From an uncultured Flavobacteriales bacterium (lineage in GTDB: Bacteria; Bacteroidota; Bacteroidia; Flavobacteriales; Crocinitomicaceae): DNA of 64,000 nt. This document shows positions 52,641 through 60,873 of the stretch, in pieces. Location of the stretch: assembly GCA_946480085.1 (NCBI GenBank), contig CAMLHZ010000010.1, positions 62,001-126,000 on the forward strand. Reading direction: 5' to 3'. A program made the translations under genes and the position numbers. Every line of letters begins with the position of its first letter. The stretch's first letter is position 1. The notes under the pieces were generated by a model that ran no database searches, was not told the origin of the DNA, and was given only the letters and a program-made list of their open reading frames with translations.

Positions 52641-54113
52641 ATGAAATTAAACATGAACATACACAAGATTAAATCTGTAAATAATCTTGATATTAGCTTA
52701 CCTATTGATAAAGGACTCTATGCAATTACTGGCCAAAATGGTTCTGGTAAGAGCACTGTTGTAACTTGCGCATCAAGTGTTTTCTTTACTATGCCGATGA
52801 ATGACTATTTTGGAAAAACTGATGATGACGCTAGTATTACTTTTGAAATGAATGGTGCAACACGATCTTGGAAAAAAGTTGAAAATAAATGGCGAAGTTC
52901 TTTGGAGGGGAGAATGTCAATAAAAGGTTTTTATGAAGGCTCAATTATTTTTGGCAATCGTTTTAGAAACACCGATTTTAGAATACTCAAAAAACTCGAT
53001 AGGGTTGATCATACTAAATTAACAACTGCACCAGACTTTATTAGAGAAAATTTAGGAAGAATTCTTCATAACGACATCTCATTCTACCCCATATTATCTA
53101 AACTAAACAATTCTGAAGCTGGTTCCGAGATTAACTTCAGTGGCGATATTTTTTATTATCAAAAAGGCGATAAGAGAGTAAGTCAATTCCATATGTCAAC
53201 TGGAGAGAATTTATTAGTAAGCATTTTAAACTCAATTAATATTCGAAATTCAGACAGGGCAAGTTTGAGTAAACCCTGTTTAATGTTTTTGGATGAAGTA
53301 GAATTAGCATTACATCCATCTTCACTTAAAAGATTGATAGCCTTTTTAAGAGAGATTTCAAATCAATTTAATTATGCTATTTATTTTTCAACCCATTCTC
53401 TTGAGCTAATAAGCGGGATTAAACCAGAAAATATCTTTTTTCTTGAAAGGTATCCTGATGATACTTTGGAGGTCTTAAACCCATGTTACCCGTCGTATGC
53501 AACAAGAATTTTGTACGATCACTCTGGATATGATTATATTACTCTGGTGGAAGATGATTTAGCCAAGCAAATAATCAAAAGAATTTTGAAAAAACACTCA
53601 CTTCATACTAACAAACTAATTCATGTACTTCCTTGTGGAGGATACACTAATGTCATTGATTTAGCACAAGAAGTTGTCTCTAGTAATTTAGTTGGTAAAA
53701 CTTCTGAAATTTCAATTATCTTAGATGGTGATGTTGAACAAAAGGCACATAGTTATATTGCAAAGCGAGGAATTTCAAATAATATTCCTTTAAATTTTTT
53801 ACCAATTCAAAGCTTAGAAAAATATTTGAAAAGTGATTTATTTGACTCAGTAGATCATAAATTGTTTAGATTATTAAACGATAATATTTTTCATCAAAAA
53901 AGCTTAACTGAACTTATAGCGGAATATAAAACCTCTTGCGATACTGACAAGGATAGTAGTGGAAAAAAACTGTATGAATTAATTGATATTGAATTGCGTG
54001 CAAGAAATAAAAGTAGGGACGAAATTGTTGAAATGGTAGTTGATTACTTATTTGATAATCACCCAGATAAAATCAATAAAATATCTAATTTCTTAAAAAC
54101 AAAATTAAATTAA
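52641..54113 (+). CDS. OLD-family ABC ATPase with TOPRIM nuclease domain (candidate defence protein)
   Basis: A 490-residue protein. The ABC-type ATPase domain spans 1-290 with Walker A GQNGSGKST (31-39), ABC signature STGE (187-190), Walker B LMFLDE (214-219, then VELALHP) and an H-loop STHS (His252). A TOPRIM-like region follows: LVEDD (303-306, Glu304), ILDGD (360-364, the Asp pair) and a Glu at about 393 in QSLEKYL. This is the layout of OLD-type (overcoming lysogenization defect) nucleases such as GajA, though shorter than most. No UvrD-type helicase (GajB) or reverse transcriptase is adjacent. High A+T and placement downstream of tRNA-Lys suggest horizontal transfer. Confidence 0.85.
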   Translation: MKLNMNIHKIKSVNNLDISLPIDKGLYAITGQNGSGKSTVVTCASSVFFTMPMNDYFGKTDDDASITFEMNGATRSWKKVENKWRSSLEGRMSIKGFYEGSIIFGNRFRNTDFRILKKLDRVDHTKLTTAPDFIRENLGRILHNDISFYPILSKLNNSEAGSEINFSGDIFYYQKGDKRVSQFHMSTGENLLVSILNSINIRNSDRASLSKPCLMFLDEVELALHPSSLKRLIAFLREISNQFNYAIYFSTHSLELISGIKPENIFFLERYPDDTLEVLNPCYPSYATRILYDHSGYDYITLVEDDLAKQIIKRILKKHSLHTNKLIHVLPCGGYTNVIDLAQEVVSSNLVGKTSEISIILDGDVEQKAHSYIAKRGISNNIPLNFLPIQSLEKYLKSDLFDSVDHKLFRLLNDNIFHQKSLTELIAEYKTSCDTDKDSSGKKLYELIDIELRARNKSRDEIVEMVVDYLFDNHPDKINKISNFLKTKLN

Positions 54114-54207
54114 TTATTTAATATGCGTTTAGCCCCGTTTTACTGTAGGTATAACACAGAAATACACGGAGCACCAGCCGTAATTTAAAATAGGAAATTT
54201 CGACTAA

Positions 54208-55110
54208 ATGGAATTTACAACTGAAAATGGAGAAGAATACGTTTTAATTTCCAAGCATAGTGATTTGGATGAAATCGTCAATCGTATTTCCGGACAAAAA
54301 CCATTCGCCAACCAATTCAAGTTCTCTGAACGAGATTTCTTTGTCATATTGCTTGATTATTTAAAAATCAATTATGAAGACTTTACACAAAAGTATTTTC
54401 ATTACGATCCAATTAGAAAACTTCATATATCAGAAAGTGAATTTGGTTATGTATGGATTAGCACGTATGGCTTAATCGCAAAAAAGAAAACAACAACGAA
54501 TCGTGCTGTAAACTCATGCTTAAATCAGTACTTTGTAATTTCAATCCTTTTTAAAGAAGCGATTGAAGTTGTTAAAGATGAAAGAGTATATGATATTGAC
54601 TCATATTGCTCGGGTCTTCTTAGTAAATTGTCTCCGGTTCTATTTCATAATCTTACATTTTATATTGAAGTATTTTGCAAAGCATATCTCTCATTAACTG
54701 AAACAGAAGTTCCGCATACTCATAGTTTATCATTGCTCTACCAAAAAACTGTAGAAATAATGGTCATCAAACAACATAATGATTCTCTTTTCCAAATATT
54801 GGTTCTAGAACCACTTTACAAATTTGTTGATCATGTAGCAAAACTTCCTGGTAATTTCAAAGAACACTTTATTAAGTATGATGACAATCCGTTAGATGAT
54901 ACTATAATTCTCTTTGAAGAAGGGGCGTTAGTTGAAATGACTATAATACTTGAATTATCAGTAGATTTTATAACAGAATATTTTTATCAGGGTAATCAAA
55001 CACATTATTTAGAATCAAATATTTATCAGAGAATGTTAGAAAAAGCTGATACGGAAGATAAGAAGAAAAAAATTCAAGAAATGTATCCTCATTTAGCCAG
55101 CGGTACGTAA
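54208..55110 (+). CDS. Unknown 300-residue protein in the OLD island
   Basis: Mostly helical soluble protein; no signal peptide or recognised motif. The central region (HNLTFYIEVFCKAYLSLTE, YQKTVEIMVIKQHNDSLF) reads like a helical bundle of the HEPN-like kind, but no RX4-6H motif stands out. The gap to the OLD gene is 94 nt. Same AT-rich composition as its neighbours. Confidence 0.65.
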   Translation: MEFTTENGEEYVLISKHSDLDEIVNRISGQKPFANQFKFSERDFFVILLDYLKINYEDFTQKYFHYDPIRKLHISESEFGYVWISTYGLIAKKKTTTNRAVNSCLNQYFVISILFKEAIEVVKDERVYDIDSYCSGLLSKLSPVLFHNLTFYIEVFCKAYLSLTETEVPHTHSLSLLYQKTVEIMVIKQHNDSLFQILVLEPLYKFVDHVAKLPGNFKEHFIKYDDNPLDDTIILFEEGALVEMTIILELSVDFITEYFYQGNQTHYLESNIYQRMLEKADTEDKKKKIQEMYPHLASGT

Positions 55111-55138
55111 ATCAGCTTCATTATCCAACGTTCTTCAA

Positions 55139-55714
55139 ATGAATCCTGAAACATTGGCAACAACTATTAAATCCACTATGACTCAAAAAATAAACATTTA
55201 TGACTTGAATAATTCATACTACTTGTATCAAGATGTAGAGCACACAATTGATAAAATAGGTGAACTATTTGAAGTGAATTTTTTAAAAGCTAGAATTGAG
55301 TTCGTTTCCAAAATAAAATATCCTGAAAACGCATTTTGGATTTCTGATGAAGTGATGCAAATATTTAATGGGAAAATACCTGCAATAAAGAGTATAATCA
55401 AAGATGTTTATGCAACAATTGAAGGGATTTTTGTTGCTAAAAAAGGAAAGTTTGACAAACCTAGTTTAGAAATGAAATATCCTAAACTAAAAATACTTAG
55501 AGAACTTAATAATAAAATTAAACACCACAACAATAAAAAAATAACGTTCAATATAACATCCGTTATAAATATTCATGCTACAACGCTTGATTGTTTAATT
55601 CAGTATAAATATGAAAACGTTGCTAAGATTGAAACGATCCAATTATCAAAACTATTCGAACTTTTTTTCTTGATTTTAGAGGATGAAGAAATAATTATAA
55701 TTGACAGAAAATAG
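55139..55714 (+). CDS. Unknown 191-residue protein with an RELNNKIKHHN motif
   Basis: Helical protein with LKILRELNNKIKHHNNK at about residues 120-136. NKIKHHN-type sequences occur in HEPN-like helical bundles, where R and H flank an RNase active site, but the spacing here (R then H eight residues on) is not the canonical RX4-6H, so a nuclease claim is weak. It follows the 300-residue gene by 28 nt in the same direction. Confidence 0.6.
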   Translation: MNPETLATTIKSTMTQKINIYDLNNSYYLYQDVEHTIDKIGELFEVNFLKARIEFVSKIKYPENAFWISDEVMQIFNGKIPAIKSIIKDVYATIEGIFVAKKGKFDKPSLEMKYPKLKILRELNNKIKHHNNKKITFNITSVINIHATTLDCLIQYKYENVAKIETIQLSKLFELFFLILEDEEIIIIDRK

Positions 55715-55757
55715 CTGCTTCTAATACGATTTTTGAGCTTTAATCTTGTTTCAAGGT

Positions 55758-55785
55758 GTTCGACTCTAGTTGCGGTAGGTTCACA
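55758..55785 (+). repeat. tRNA 3'-end-like remnant and trailer at right island border
   Basis: GTTCGACTC then, after a short insert, GGTTCACAAAAAG. TCACAAAAAGAAAAA is identical to the trailer right after tRNA-Lys (51899-51913), and GTTCGA matches the T-loop. Position and trailer identity suggest the displaced 3' end of tRNA-Lys. Confidence 0.5.
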
Positions 55786-55825
55786 AAAAGAAAAAAGCAT
55801 CGCGAAAGTGATGCTTTTTTCTTTT
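55786..55825 (+). terminator. Trailer-type terminator at right island border
   Basis: AAAAGAAAAAAGCATC (55786-55801) pairs perfectly with 55810-55825. Paralogue of the tRNA-Lys trailer hairpin. Confidence 0.8.
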
Positions 55826-55916
55826 ACATCATTATGATTCTGTTTCTCAATCTTCACCAGTTTTCCTTTCTTTAAAGATCTTTTACTAAAAATTAAACTA
55901 TATTGCGCCCAACTTT

Positions 55917-55990
55917 GGGGGATTAGCTCATCTGGCTAGAGCGCAACGCTGGCAGCGTTGAGGTGATCGGTTCGAGTCCGATATTCTCCA
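55917..55990 (+). tRNA. tRNA-Ala (anticodon GGC)
   Basis: A 74-nt cloverleaf. Acceptor GGGGGAT pairs with ATTCTCC (with G-T pairs); D-arm GCTC...GAGC; anticodon stem CAACG/CGTTG around CTGGCAG (GGC); T-arm ATCGG-TTCGAGT-CCGAT; discriminator A. CCA not encoded. An 18-nt copy of its 3' end recurs at 56088-56105. Confidence 0.96.
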
Positions 55991-55995
55991 CTTTG

Positions 55996-56027
55996 AAAAC
56001 TGAAATATGAAGCTATATTTCAGTTTT
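55996..56027 (+). terminator. Terminator of tRNA-Ala
   Basis: AAAACTGAAATAT (55996-56008) pairs with ATATTTCAGTTTT (56015-56027), 13 bp, followed by TT and A/T-rich sequence. Confidence 0.88.
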
Positions 56028-56087
56028 TTATTTTTAACTGTGTCGGACGAGAAGTTTATCCCGAACGATGCGTAGCAAAGTTGAGAG

Positions 56088-56105
56088 GAGTCCGATATTC
56101 TCCAC
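56088..56105 (+). repeat. Exact 18-nt copy of the tRNA-Ala 3' end
   Basis: GAGTCCGATATTCTCCAC, identical to 55974-55991, 114 bp downstream. Between them are the tRNA terminator and a GC-richer stretch (TCGGACGAGAAGTTTATCCC) of the REP-like sort. Could be an attachment-site scar or a duplicated trailer. Confidence 0.75.
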
Positions 56106-56116
56106 AACAAAAGTAG

Positions 56117-56147
56117 AAAAGCCACTCCGTTATCAGGAATGGCTTTT
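56117..56147. terminator. Hairpin downstream of the tRNA-Ala repeat
   Basis: AAAAGCCACTCC and GGAATGGCTTTT pair over 12 bp with one mismatch and a 7-nt loop, followed by C and ACTTCC. A likely second terminator. Confidence 0.6.
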
Positions 56148-56290
56148 CACTTCCTTATGGGTCCGTAATGATTGATAAAGTTTGAATAACCAACCCACCT
56201 CTTTCGCTACCCCATCACTACACTTCAGGTTTTATTCAATTCTCCGATTTTATATTCCGTTAGATTTAGAGAAACACTAAATACTGAAAT

Positions 56291-56794
56291 ATGAAAACCA
56301 TCGCCTTTTCTTTGTTATTGATTGCTGGAATTGGAAAGAGTAATTCCTTCGCGCAGTCTGATTCTACTCTGCTGCAAGACAATATGCCAGAATGGGTAAA
56401 ACCAATTTTGGAAAAATCAGATATCGCTCAAAAACATACTATTCTGACGGAGTTCAATCCGTTTTACTTTGAAGCCGATTTGACCGGTGACAATTCTGTT
56501 GAAATGATCTTTTTCGTTGAAAACAAGATTGATCATACAAAAGGAGTTATGATCGTGAACAGCGGGAAGAACCTCGTTTTCATTGTCGGCTGTGGAAATC
56601 CAACAGAAATGGGCAGTTCACTTTCATGGACAAAACGTTGGTTTGTATATAGAAACCGAATTATAATGAACCGTGGAAGCAACAAGAAAGTCACCTTGAA
56701 ATATCCGGGAATTCAATTGGTAGGAACAGGAAACAGTACGCTAGTAATATACTGGACAGGAAAGAAATACAAGACCTTTATTCAGGAAACCTAG
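56291..56794 (+). CDS. Exported protein of unknown function
   Basis: A 167-residue protein with signal peptide ending NSFAQ. The mature part has an FEADLTGDNSVEMIFFVENK segment (calcium-binding-like DLTGDxxxE) and several beta strands. No family recognised. Monocistronic by position. Confidence 0.65.
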   Translation: MKTIAFSLLLIAGIGKSNSFAQSDSTLLQDNMPEWVKPILEKSDIAQKHTILTEFNPFYFEADLTGDNSVEMIFFVENKIDHTKGVMIVNSGKNLVFIVGCGNPTEMGSSLSWTKRWFVYRNRIIMNRGSNKKVTLKYPGIQLVGTGNSTLVIYWTGKKYKTFIQET

Positions 56795-56894
56795 AGTAAT
56801 TACAAAGGACTAGTTACGAATTACAAATGGCTCGTAATTCGTTCCTCCTGAGACTGACGTAATTGATAATTAGTAATTAGTCACTAGTAATTAA

Positions 56895-57371
56895 TTACAT
56901 TATCTCTTTAAAATGGGGCCCCATTTCCTCTTCAATGTCTTTTCGCAATTCCATTAAGCGAATAGCGTATTGCTGTAATTGGCGTTCACGATCGGTATCG
57001 GGAACCCATTGTTTAGATGCTCTGGGCTTTCCTTCATCATCCACGGCAACAAAAACGATAACACAATGTGTGGTTTTCTCAAATTTGTGCTCACTCATCT
57101 TTCGTGAATAAACGTCAACCGCAATATGAATACTCGATTTTCCAGTGTAAATAACGCGCGATTGGATCTTTACTAAGCTCCCGATATGAATTGGTTTGTG
57201 AAAACGAATCCCACCCACGTACACAGTAACACAATAGCTTTCTGCCCAGGTAGATGCACATGCAAAAGATGCCTGATCAATCCATTTCATTACAGCTCCA
57301 CCATGAACTTTACCACCAAAATTCACATCTGTGGGTTCACTAACAAATTGAAAAGTCATTTTATCCTGCAT
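56895..57371 (-). CDS. Acyl-CoA thioesterase (hotdog fold, YciA/BFIT type)
   Basis: A 158-residue hotdog protein. It has GGKVHGGAVMKWIDQASFACA (active-site helix), FHKPIHIGSLVKIQSRVIYTGKSSI and a C-terminal FVAVDDEGKPRA strand, matching the acyl-CoA hydrolase family. A TAAGTTTG box at 57390-57397 fixes the ATG at 57371; the longer frame from 57452 is rejected. Substrate chain length unknown. Confidence 0.9.
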   Translation of the reverse strand: MQDKMTFQFVSEPTDVNFGGKVHGGAVMKWIDQASFACASTWAESYCVTVYVGGIRFHKPIHIGSLVKIQSRVIYTGKSSIHIAVDVYSRKMSEHKFEKTTHCVIVFVAVDDEGKPRASKQWVPDTDRERQLQQYAIRLMELRKDIEEEMGPHFKEIM

Positions 57372-57389
57372 AATCCTTTTTTTGGGAGT

Positions 57390-57397
57390 CAAACTTA
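57390..57397 (-). promoter_or_regulatory. -7 promoter box (TAAGTTTG) of the thioesterase gene
   Basis: TAnnTTTG match on minus, 18 nt before the ATG at 57371. Confidence 0.55.
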
Positions 57398-57433
57398 ACC
57401 GAAATAATACAATATACTTTAAACTCAATTCAT

Positions 57434-57441
57434 TATTTTTG
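57434..57441 (+). promoter_or_regulatory. -7 promoter box (TATTTTTG) of the response-regulator gene
   Basis: TAnnTTTG match, 20 nt before the ATG at 57462; back to back with the thioesterase promoter. Confidence 0.55.
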
Positions 57442-57461
57442 CTTACCGTCAAGATTTTAAA

Positions 57462-58136
57462 ATGAAACTGCTCATCGCCGATAGTAATGATATTGTTCGC
57501 CTAGGCCTCAAAACACTTTTTGAGCGCATTACGAATGTTTCCGTTGTTGGTGAGTCCAAGGACAAAGAAGAGCTTTTGAAAGACGCAGAAAGTCTAAACC
57601 CTGATGTTCTTCTAATAGACTTTACAGCAAAGAAATTCAATATTGACGTTATTCCTCAACTCCTTCAAAAAAAGCCAAACATCCTTATTGTAGCAATTAC
57701 TCCAGAACAAAGCGCACATACGCTTGTAAATGCATTGCGATCCGGTGTAAAAAGTTATGTAAAAAAGGATTGTGACAGCGATGAGATCATTGATGCAGTT
57801 AGAGAAACGTGGAGAGGAAAACGTTTTTTCTGTGGAACCCTTTTGGAAACCATTCGAAATGCTTCAATCAATGTTGAAGATATTGGTATTGATAATTTCA
57901 GTTGTGATCCGGTTTCACTAAGCGCCAGAGAAAATGAAATTATTACCCTGGTTGCTGAAGGTTTTACCAATATTCAAATAGCCGAAACGCTCTGTTTAAG
58001 TAATCATACGGTGAACACGCATAGAAAAAATATTATGGCGAAACTTGGAGTGAAAAACACAGCCGGAATTGTGATGTACGCTGTTAAATCCAACTTCGTT
58101 TCTCCGAATAAATTCATTTTTGCAGGAGAATCGTAA
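57462..58136 (+). CDS. NarL/LuxR-type response regulator
   Basis: A 224-residue regulator. The receiver domain (1-120) begins KLLIADSND, with an acceptor candidate Asp at LLIDFTAKKF (residue 50) and the conserved Lys in SYVKKD. The C-terminal LuxR-type helix-turn-helix (SLSARENEIITLVAEGFTNIQIAETLCLSNHTVNTHRKNIMAKLGVKN) is clear. No cognate histidine kinase is adjacent. May control the genes downstream. Confidence 0.93.
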   Translation: MKLLIADSNDIVRLGLKTLFERITNVSVVGESKDKEELLKDAESLNPDVLLIDFTAKKFNIDVIPQLLQKKPNILIVAITPEQSAHTLVNALRSGVKSYVKKDCDSDEIIDAVRETWRGKRFFCGTLLETIRNASINVEDIGIDNFSCDPVSLSARENEIITLVAEGFTNIQIAETLCLSNHTVNTHRKNIMAKLGVKNTAGIVMYAVKSNFVSPNKFIFAGES

Positions 58137-58201
58137 TTTTTTTTTCGTTTGCATTGAACCAATATTGATTGCAACTGTAACATTCAAAAAAAACATCTTC
58201 T

Positions 58202-59440
58202 ATGAAGTTTATTTCACTTCTTTCGTTGATAGCTCTAAACTGCAGTTGTTCTTTAGGACAAAGTAATAATACCGAGCGCACAGTTTCAGAAGAAAGCAAA
58301 AAGAATGTTGCTCCGGCTTCCGTTAATTCCAATGTTTTAAATACAAACTTGGAAATGAACAACGGTCTTGTTCTCGACACAACCATTTATCTTAAAAAAG
58401 AGAAATCCGTTAGTCTGCAAAAAAACCTCTCAAGTGAAGCTGAAAAAGCAGATACTGAATCCGTTAGCACATCATCTCTTTTTAAATCGAACTCAACAAA
58501 CTATAAAACCGTTTACCAACAAAGCACACACAACAAAAGCAGCAGAAGCGCAACTCCAACTCAGCAAAAACAAATGAATTCGAGTTTGGGATACATGAAC
58601 ACCCTTGCTCCAACTGCCTTCGAAACCAATTTGTACAATTATGTAAATGGTCGTTACGATTCTGATAGCGCAGCCTACTTGCTGAAAGCTGCAGAGTTAG
58701 AACCAAACGATCCGTTGGTTAGAAAACAACTAAGTGCGTACTATTTGGTGGAAGAACAACCCTATTTAGCCGACAGCGTTACTCAAACATTATTTACAGA
58801 CGGAACTTATTGTCAAGGAATGAATTGGTACGCTGAAGATCTATCCTATTCGGTTCCGGCAACAAATACGGTAATTGTTCATGGAATTGATGATCTACTT
58901 CCTTTGGCGCAGGTTCAGACATTAGCGAAGACACAGGCCGACGGGAATTCCACTTTCGAAATTGTTTCTTTAGAGCTTTTACAAAGTAAAGATTACAGAA
59001 AATCGCTTGAAGGTTTAGGATATATTATTCCTGAATCGAAAAATGTAGATACCGCCTTCTTGTTCGAATTCGTTCAACTGAATCCGGATAAAAACATTCA
59101 GCTTTCAATGACACTTCCAAAGGAGTATCTTGCCAAGTTTATGCCGAATCTTTATCCAATGGGCTTGACTTTCGTTTTGGAGAAAAAGGATGACCTAAAC
59201 GAGTTCAACGCACAACTTTGGGAGAATGAATGGAACAGAGGAAATCTAATTCACGGAACAAACGACTGGAGTGACAATCTCACTAAAAATTACTTACCGA
59301 CACTTTACACACTGCAGAAGTATTATCAGTCGGCTGGTAAAACCGAAGAAGTTGAAAAGATTCAGGAAGTGATCGATGCTATCAGTACCAGAAATGGTGT
59401 AAAACCGAAAGCAAAACCTGTTTCAAGTAAAAAAGGATAG
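58202..59440 (+). CDS. Exported protein of unknown function
   Basis: A 412-residue protein with a signal peptide ending NCSCSLGQ, possibly a lipoprotein (Cys about 15). Residues 30-125 are Ser/Asn/Lys/Thr-rich and likely disordered. The part from about 140 (YNYVNGRYDSDSAAYLLKAAELEPNDPLVRKQLSAYYL) reads as a TPR-like helix pair, followed by an alpha/beta region. It lies 9 nt before the sigma-factor gene, suggesting joint control. Confidence 0.65.
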   Translation: MKFISLLSLIALNCSCSLGQSNNTERTVSEESKKNVAPASVNSNVLNTNLEMNNGLVLDTTIYLKKEKSVSLQKNLSSEAEKADTESVSTSSLFKSNSTNYKTVYQQSTHNKSSRSATPTQQKQMNSSLGYMNTLAPTAFETNLYNYVNGRYDSDSAAYLLKAAELEPNDPLVRKQLSAYYLVEEQPYLADSVTQTLFTDGTYCQGMNWYAEDLSYSVPATNTVIVHGIDDLLPLAQVQTLAKTQADGNSTFEIVSLELLQSKDYRKSLEGLGYIIPESKNVDTAFLFEFVQLNPDKNIQLSMTLPKEYLAKFMPNLYPMGLTFVLEKKDDLNEFNAQLWENEWNRGNLIHGTNDWSDNLTKNYLPTLYTLQKYYQSAGKTEEVEKIQEVIDAISTRNGVKPKAKPVSSKKG

Positions 59441-59449
59441 CATTTCTGC

Positions 59450-60040
59450 ATGAAGATTTTTCGCAAGGAATACAAAACAATGACCGATGAACAATTGGTA
59501 ATCGCAATGGCTGGTGGCGACAAGCAGGCATTCGACCATTTGTACAATCGTTATGCGAACGCACTCATTGCCTATTTCATGCGCATGCTTTGGCGAGACA
59601 GAGAAAAAGCAGAGGACTTCCTGCATGATTTGTTTACAAAATTGATACACCGTCCGGAATTATTCGACACCAACAGATCTTTTAAAACATGGGTTTATTC
59701 GGTTGCGAGTAACATGTGTAAAAACGAATACAAGAAACAGGAGATTAGAAAAAACACATCAAATGGTCTGGATAGCTCATATAACGTAAGTGATCATACC
59801 AAAAACACCATGATTGAAGCCCATCATGCTCATTTTAAGGAGCGATTTACGGAACAATTAGGTGAATTAGACGTAAAACACCGAGAAGTGTTTGAAATGC
59901 GCCATTTTGATGGGTTTTCGATGAAAGAAATTGCAGATGCACTCGAAATCAGTGAAGGAACTGTAAAATCGAGATTGTTCTATGCAACAAAATATTTAGC
60001 ACAAGGGTTGAAAGAATTTTCACCAGAAGAAACAACATAG
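59450..60040 (+). CDS. RNA polymerase sigma-70 family factor (ECF)
   Basis: A 196-residue ECF-like factor: region 2 at about 25-95 (DHLYNRYANALIAYFMRMLW, AEDFLHDLFTKLI, FKTWVYSVASNMCKNEY) and region 4 at about 140-190 (REVFEMRHFDGFSMKEIADALEISEGTVKSRLFYA). The next gene starts 3 nt after its stop, and likely encodes the anti-sigma partner. An internal ATG at codon 11 (MTDEQ) could be the true start. Confidence 0.92.
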   Translation: MKIFRKEYKTMTDEQLVIAMAGGDKQAFDHLYNRYANALIAYFMRMLWRDREKAEDFLHDLFTKLIHRPELFDTNRSFKTWVYSVASNMCKNEYKKQEIRKNTSNGLDSSYNVSDHTKNTMIEAHHAHFKERFTEQLGELDVKHREVFEMRHFDGFSMKEIADALEISEGTVKSRLFYATKYLAQGLKEFSPEETT

Positions 60041-60042
60041 CG

Positions 60043-60858
60043 ATGAAAACAATTGAAGAAATTATCGTTGAGAAAGAGTTCAATGAGTTAACTCAAGATG
60101 AGTTGACAATGGTTGCCGAGCTTGCTGAAAATGAGCAGGAATACGGAGCTATGCGTTCATTGTTTACTCAAATGAATAGTGACGTTATCCCAGAAACACG
60201 TTTCTCAGCATCTGATGCAACGAAACAAAGCCTGGACAATATCTTTATGGCTAAACATCCTGTAATTGCGCAGGATTGGAAACGTGAAGAAGAACCTGCT
60301 GAGGATGACAAAATTGTCCCAATTTACAACAAAGCATGGTTCAGAGCTGCAGCAGTATTACTCCTGTTCTCAGGAACATCTTATTACTATCTGCAAAATT
60401 CTGATGCTTTGACAACGAATAAGGAGAACGGAAGACAAGTAGCAATGTCGAGCCCAACAAAAGCTGACGAATCAACAACATCAGCGCATACTTCAAATTT
60501 TAAAACCAAAGATAAATCCTCTGCAATTGCCGTTCCTGAAGCGATTCCTTCTAATACTGAAACCAATCGTGTCTCTTACGACAAAAGAGCTGAAGCAGAA
60601 CCAGTAGCTTCAGATGATGCAGCGGTAGCATATTACTTTTCTAACGCTCCAACTTCATCAGCTGTATCAAATCCAAGCAAAGCAAAAGGATTAAGTGCTG
60701 ATTTATATCCAAATGGAGTTGCGTTTGGAACTGCTGTCGGAAATGCATCTGGAGAAAGTGTTGCTTCTGCAGATATGATGGATGAACAAGCGAAAGATCA
60801 ATCAACATCAGATGTTAGCACCGCAGAAATGCTGGATTGGATTCAGACGGTTTATTAA
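60043..60858 (+). CDS. Single-pass membrane protein, probable anti-sigma factor
   Basis: A 271-residue protein. The cytoplasmic N-terminus (1-100) is acidic and helical; one membrane helix follows (about 103-122, FRAAAVLLLFSGTSYYYL); the rest is Ser/Ala/Thr-rich and extracytoplasmic. The position directly after a sigma gene and the topology fit an anti-sigma factor, though no ZAS-type His/Cys motif is seen. Confidence 0.7.
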   Translation: MKTIEEIIVEKEFNELTQDELTMVAELAENEQEYGAMRSLFTQMNSDVIPETRFSASDATKQSLDNIFMAKHPVIAQDWKREEEPAEDDKIVPIYNKAWFRAAAVLLLFSGTSYYYLQNSDALTTNKENGRQVAMSSPTKADESTTSAHTSNFKTKDKSSAIAVPEAIPSNTETNRVSYDKRAEAEPVASDDAAVAYYFSNAPTSSAVSNPSKAKGLSADLYPNGVAFGTAVGNASGESVASADMMDEQAKDQSTSDVSTAEMLDWIQTVY

Positions 60859-60873
60859 ACTTAATAGAAGTAC

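Noticed and set aside
54114..54207. Integron attC-like site between OLD and the 300-residue gene
   Set aside because: GTTTAGCC and GTATAACAC-like words are present, but the R/L core boxes and cassette spacing do not fit.
52641..55714. Gabija, PARIS or retron-Eco8 assignment for the OLD locus
   Set aside because: No UvrD-type helicase, no separate TOPRIM gene and no reverse transcriptase or msr/msd-like sequence nearby.
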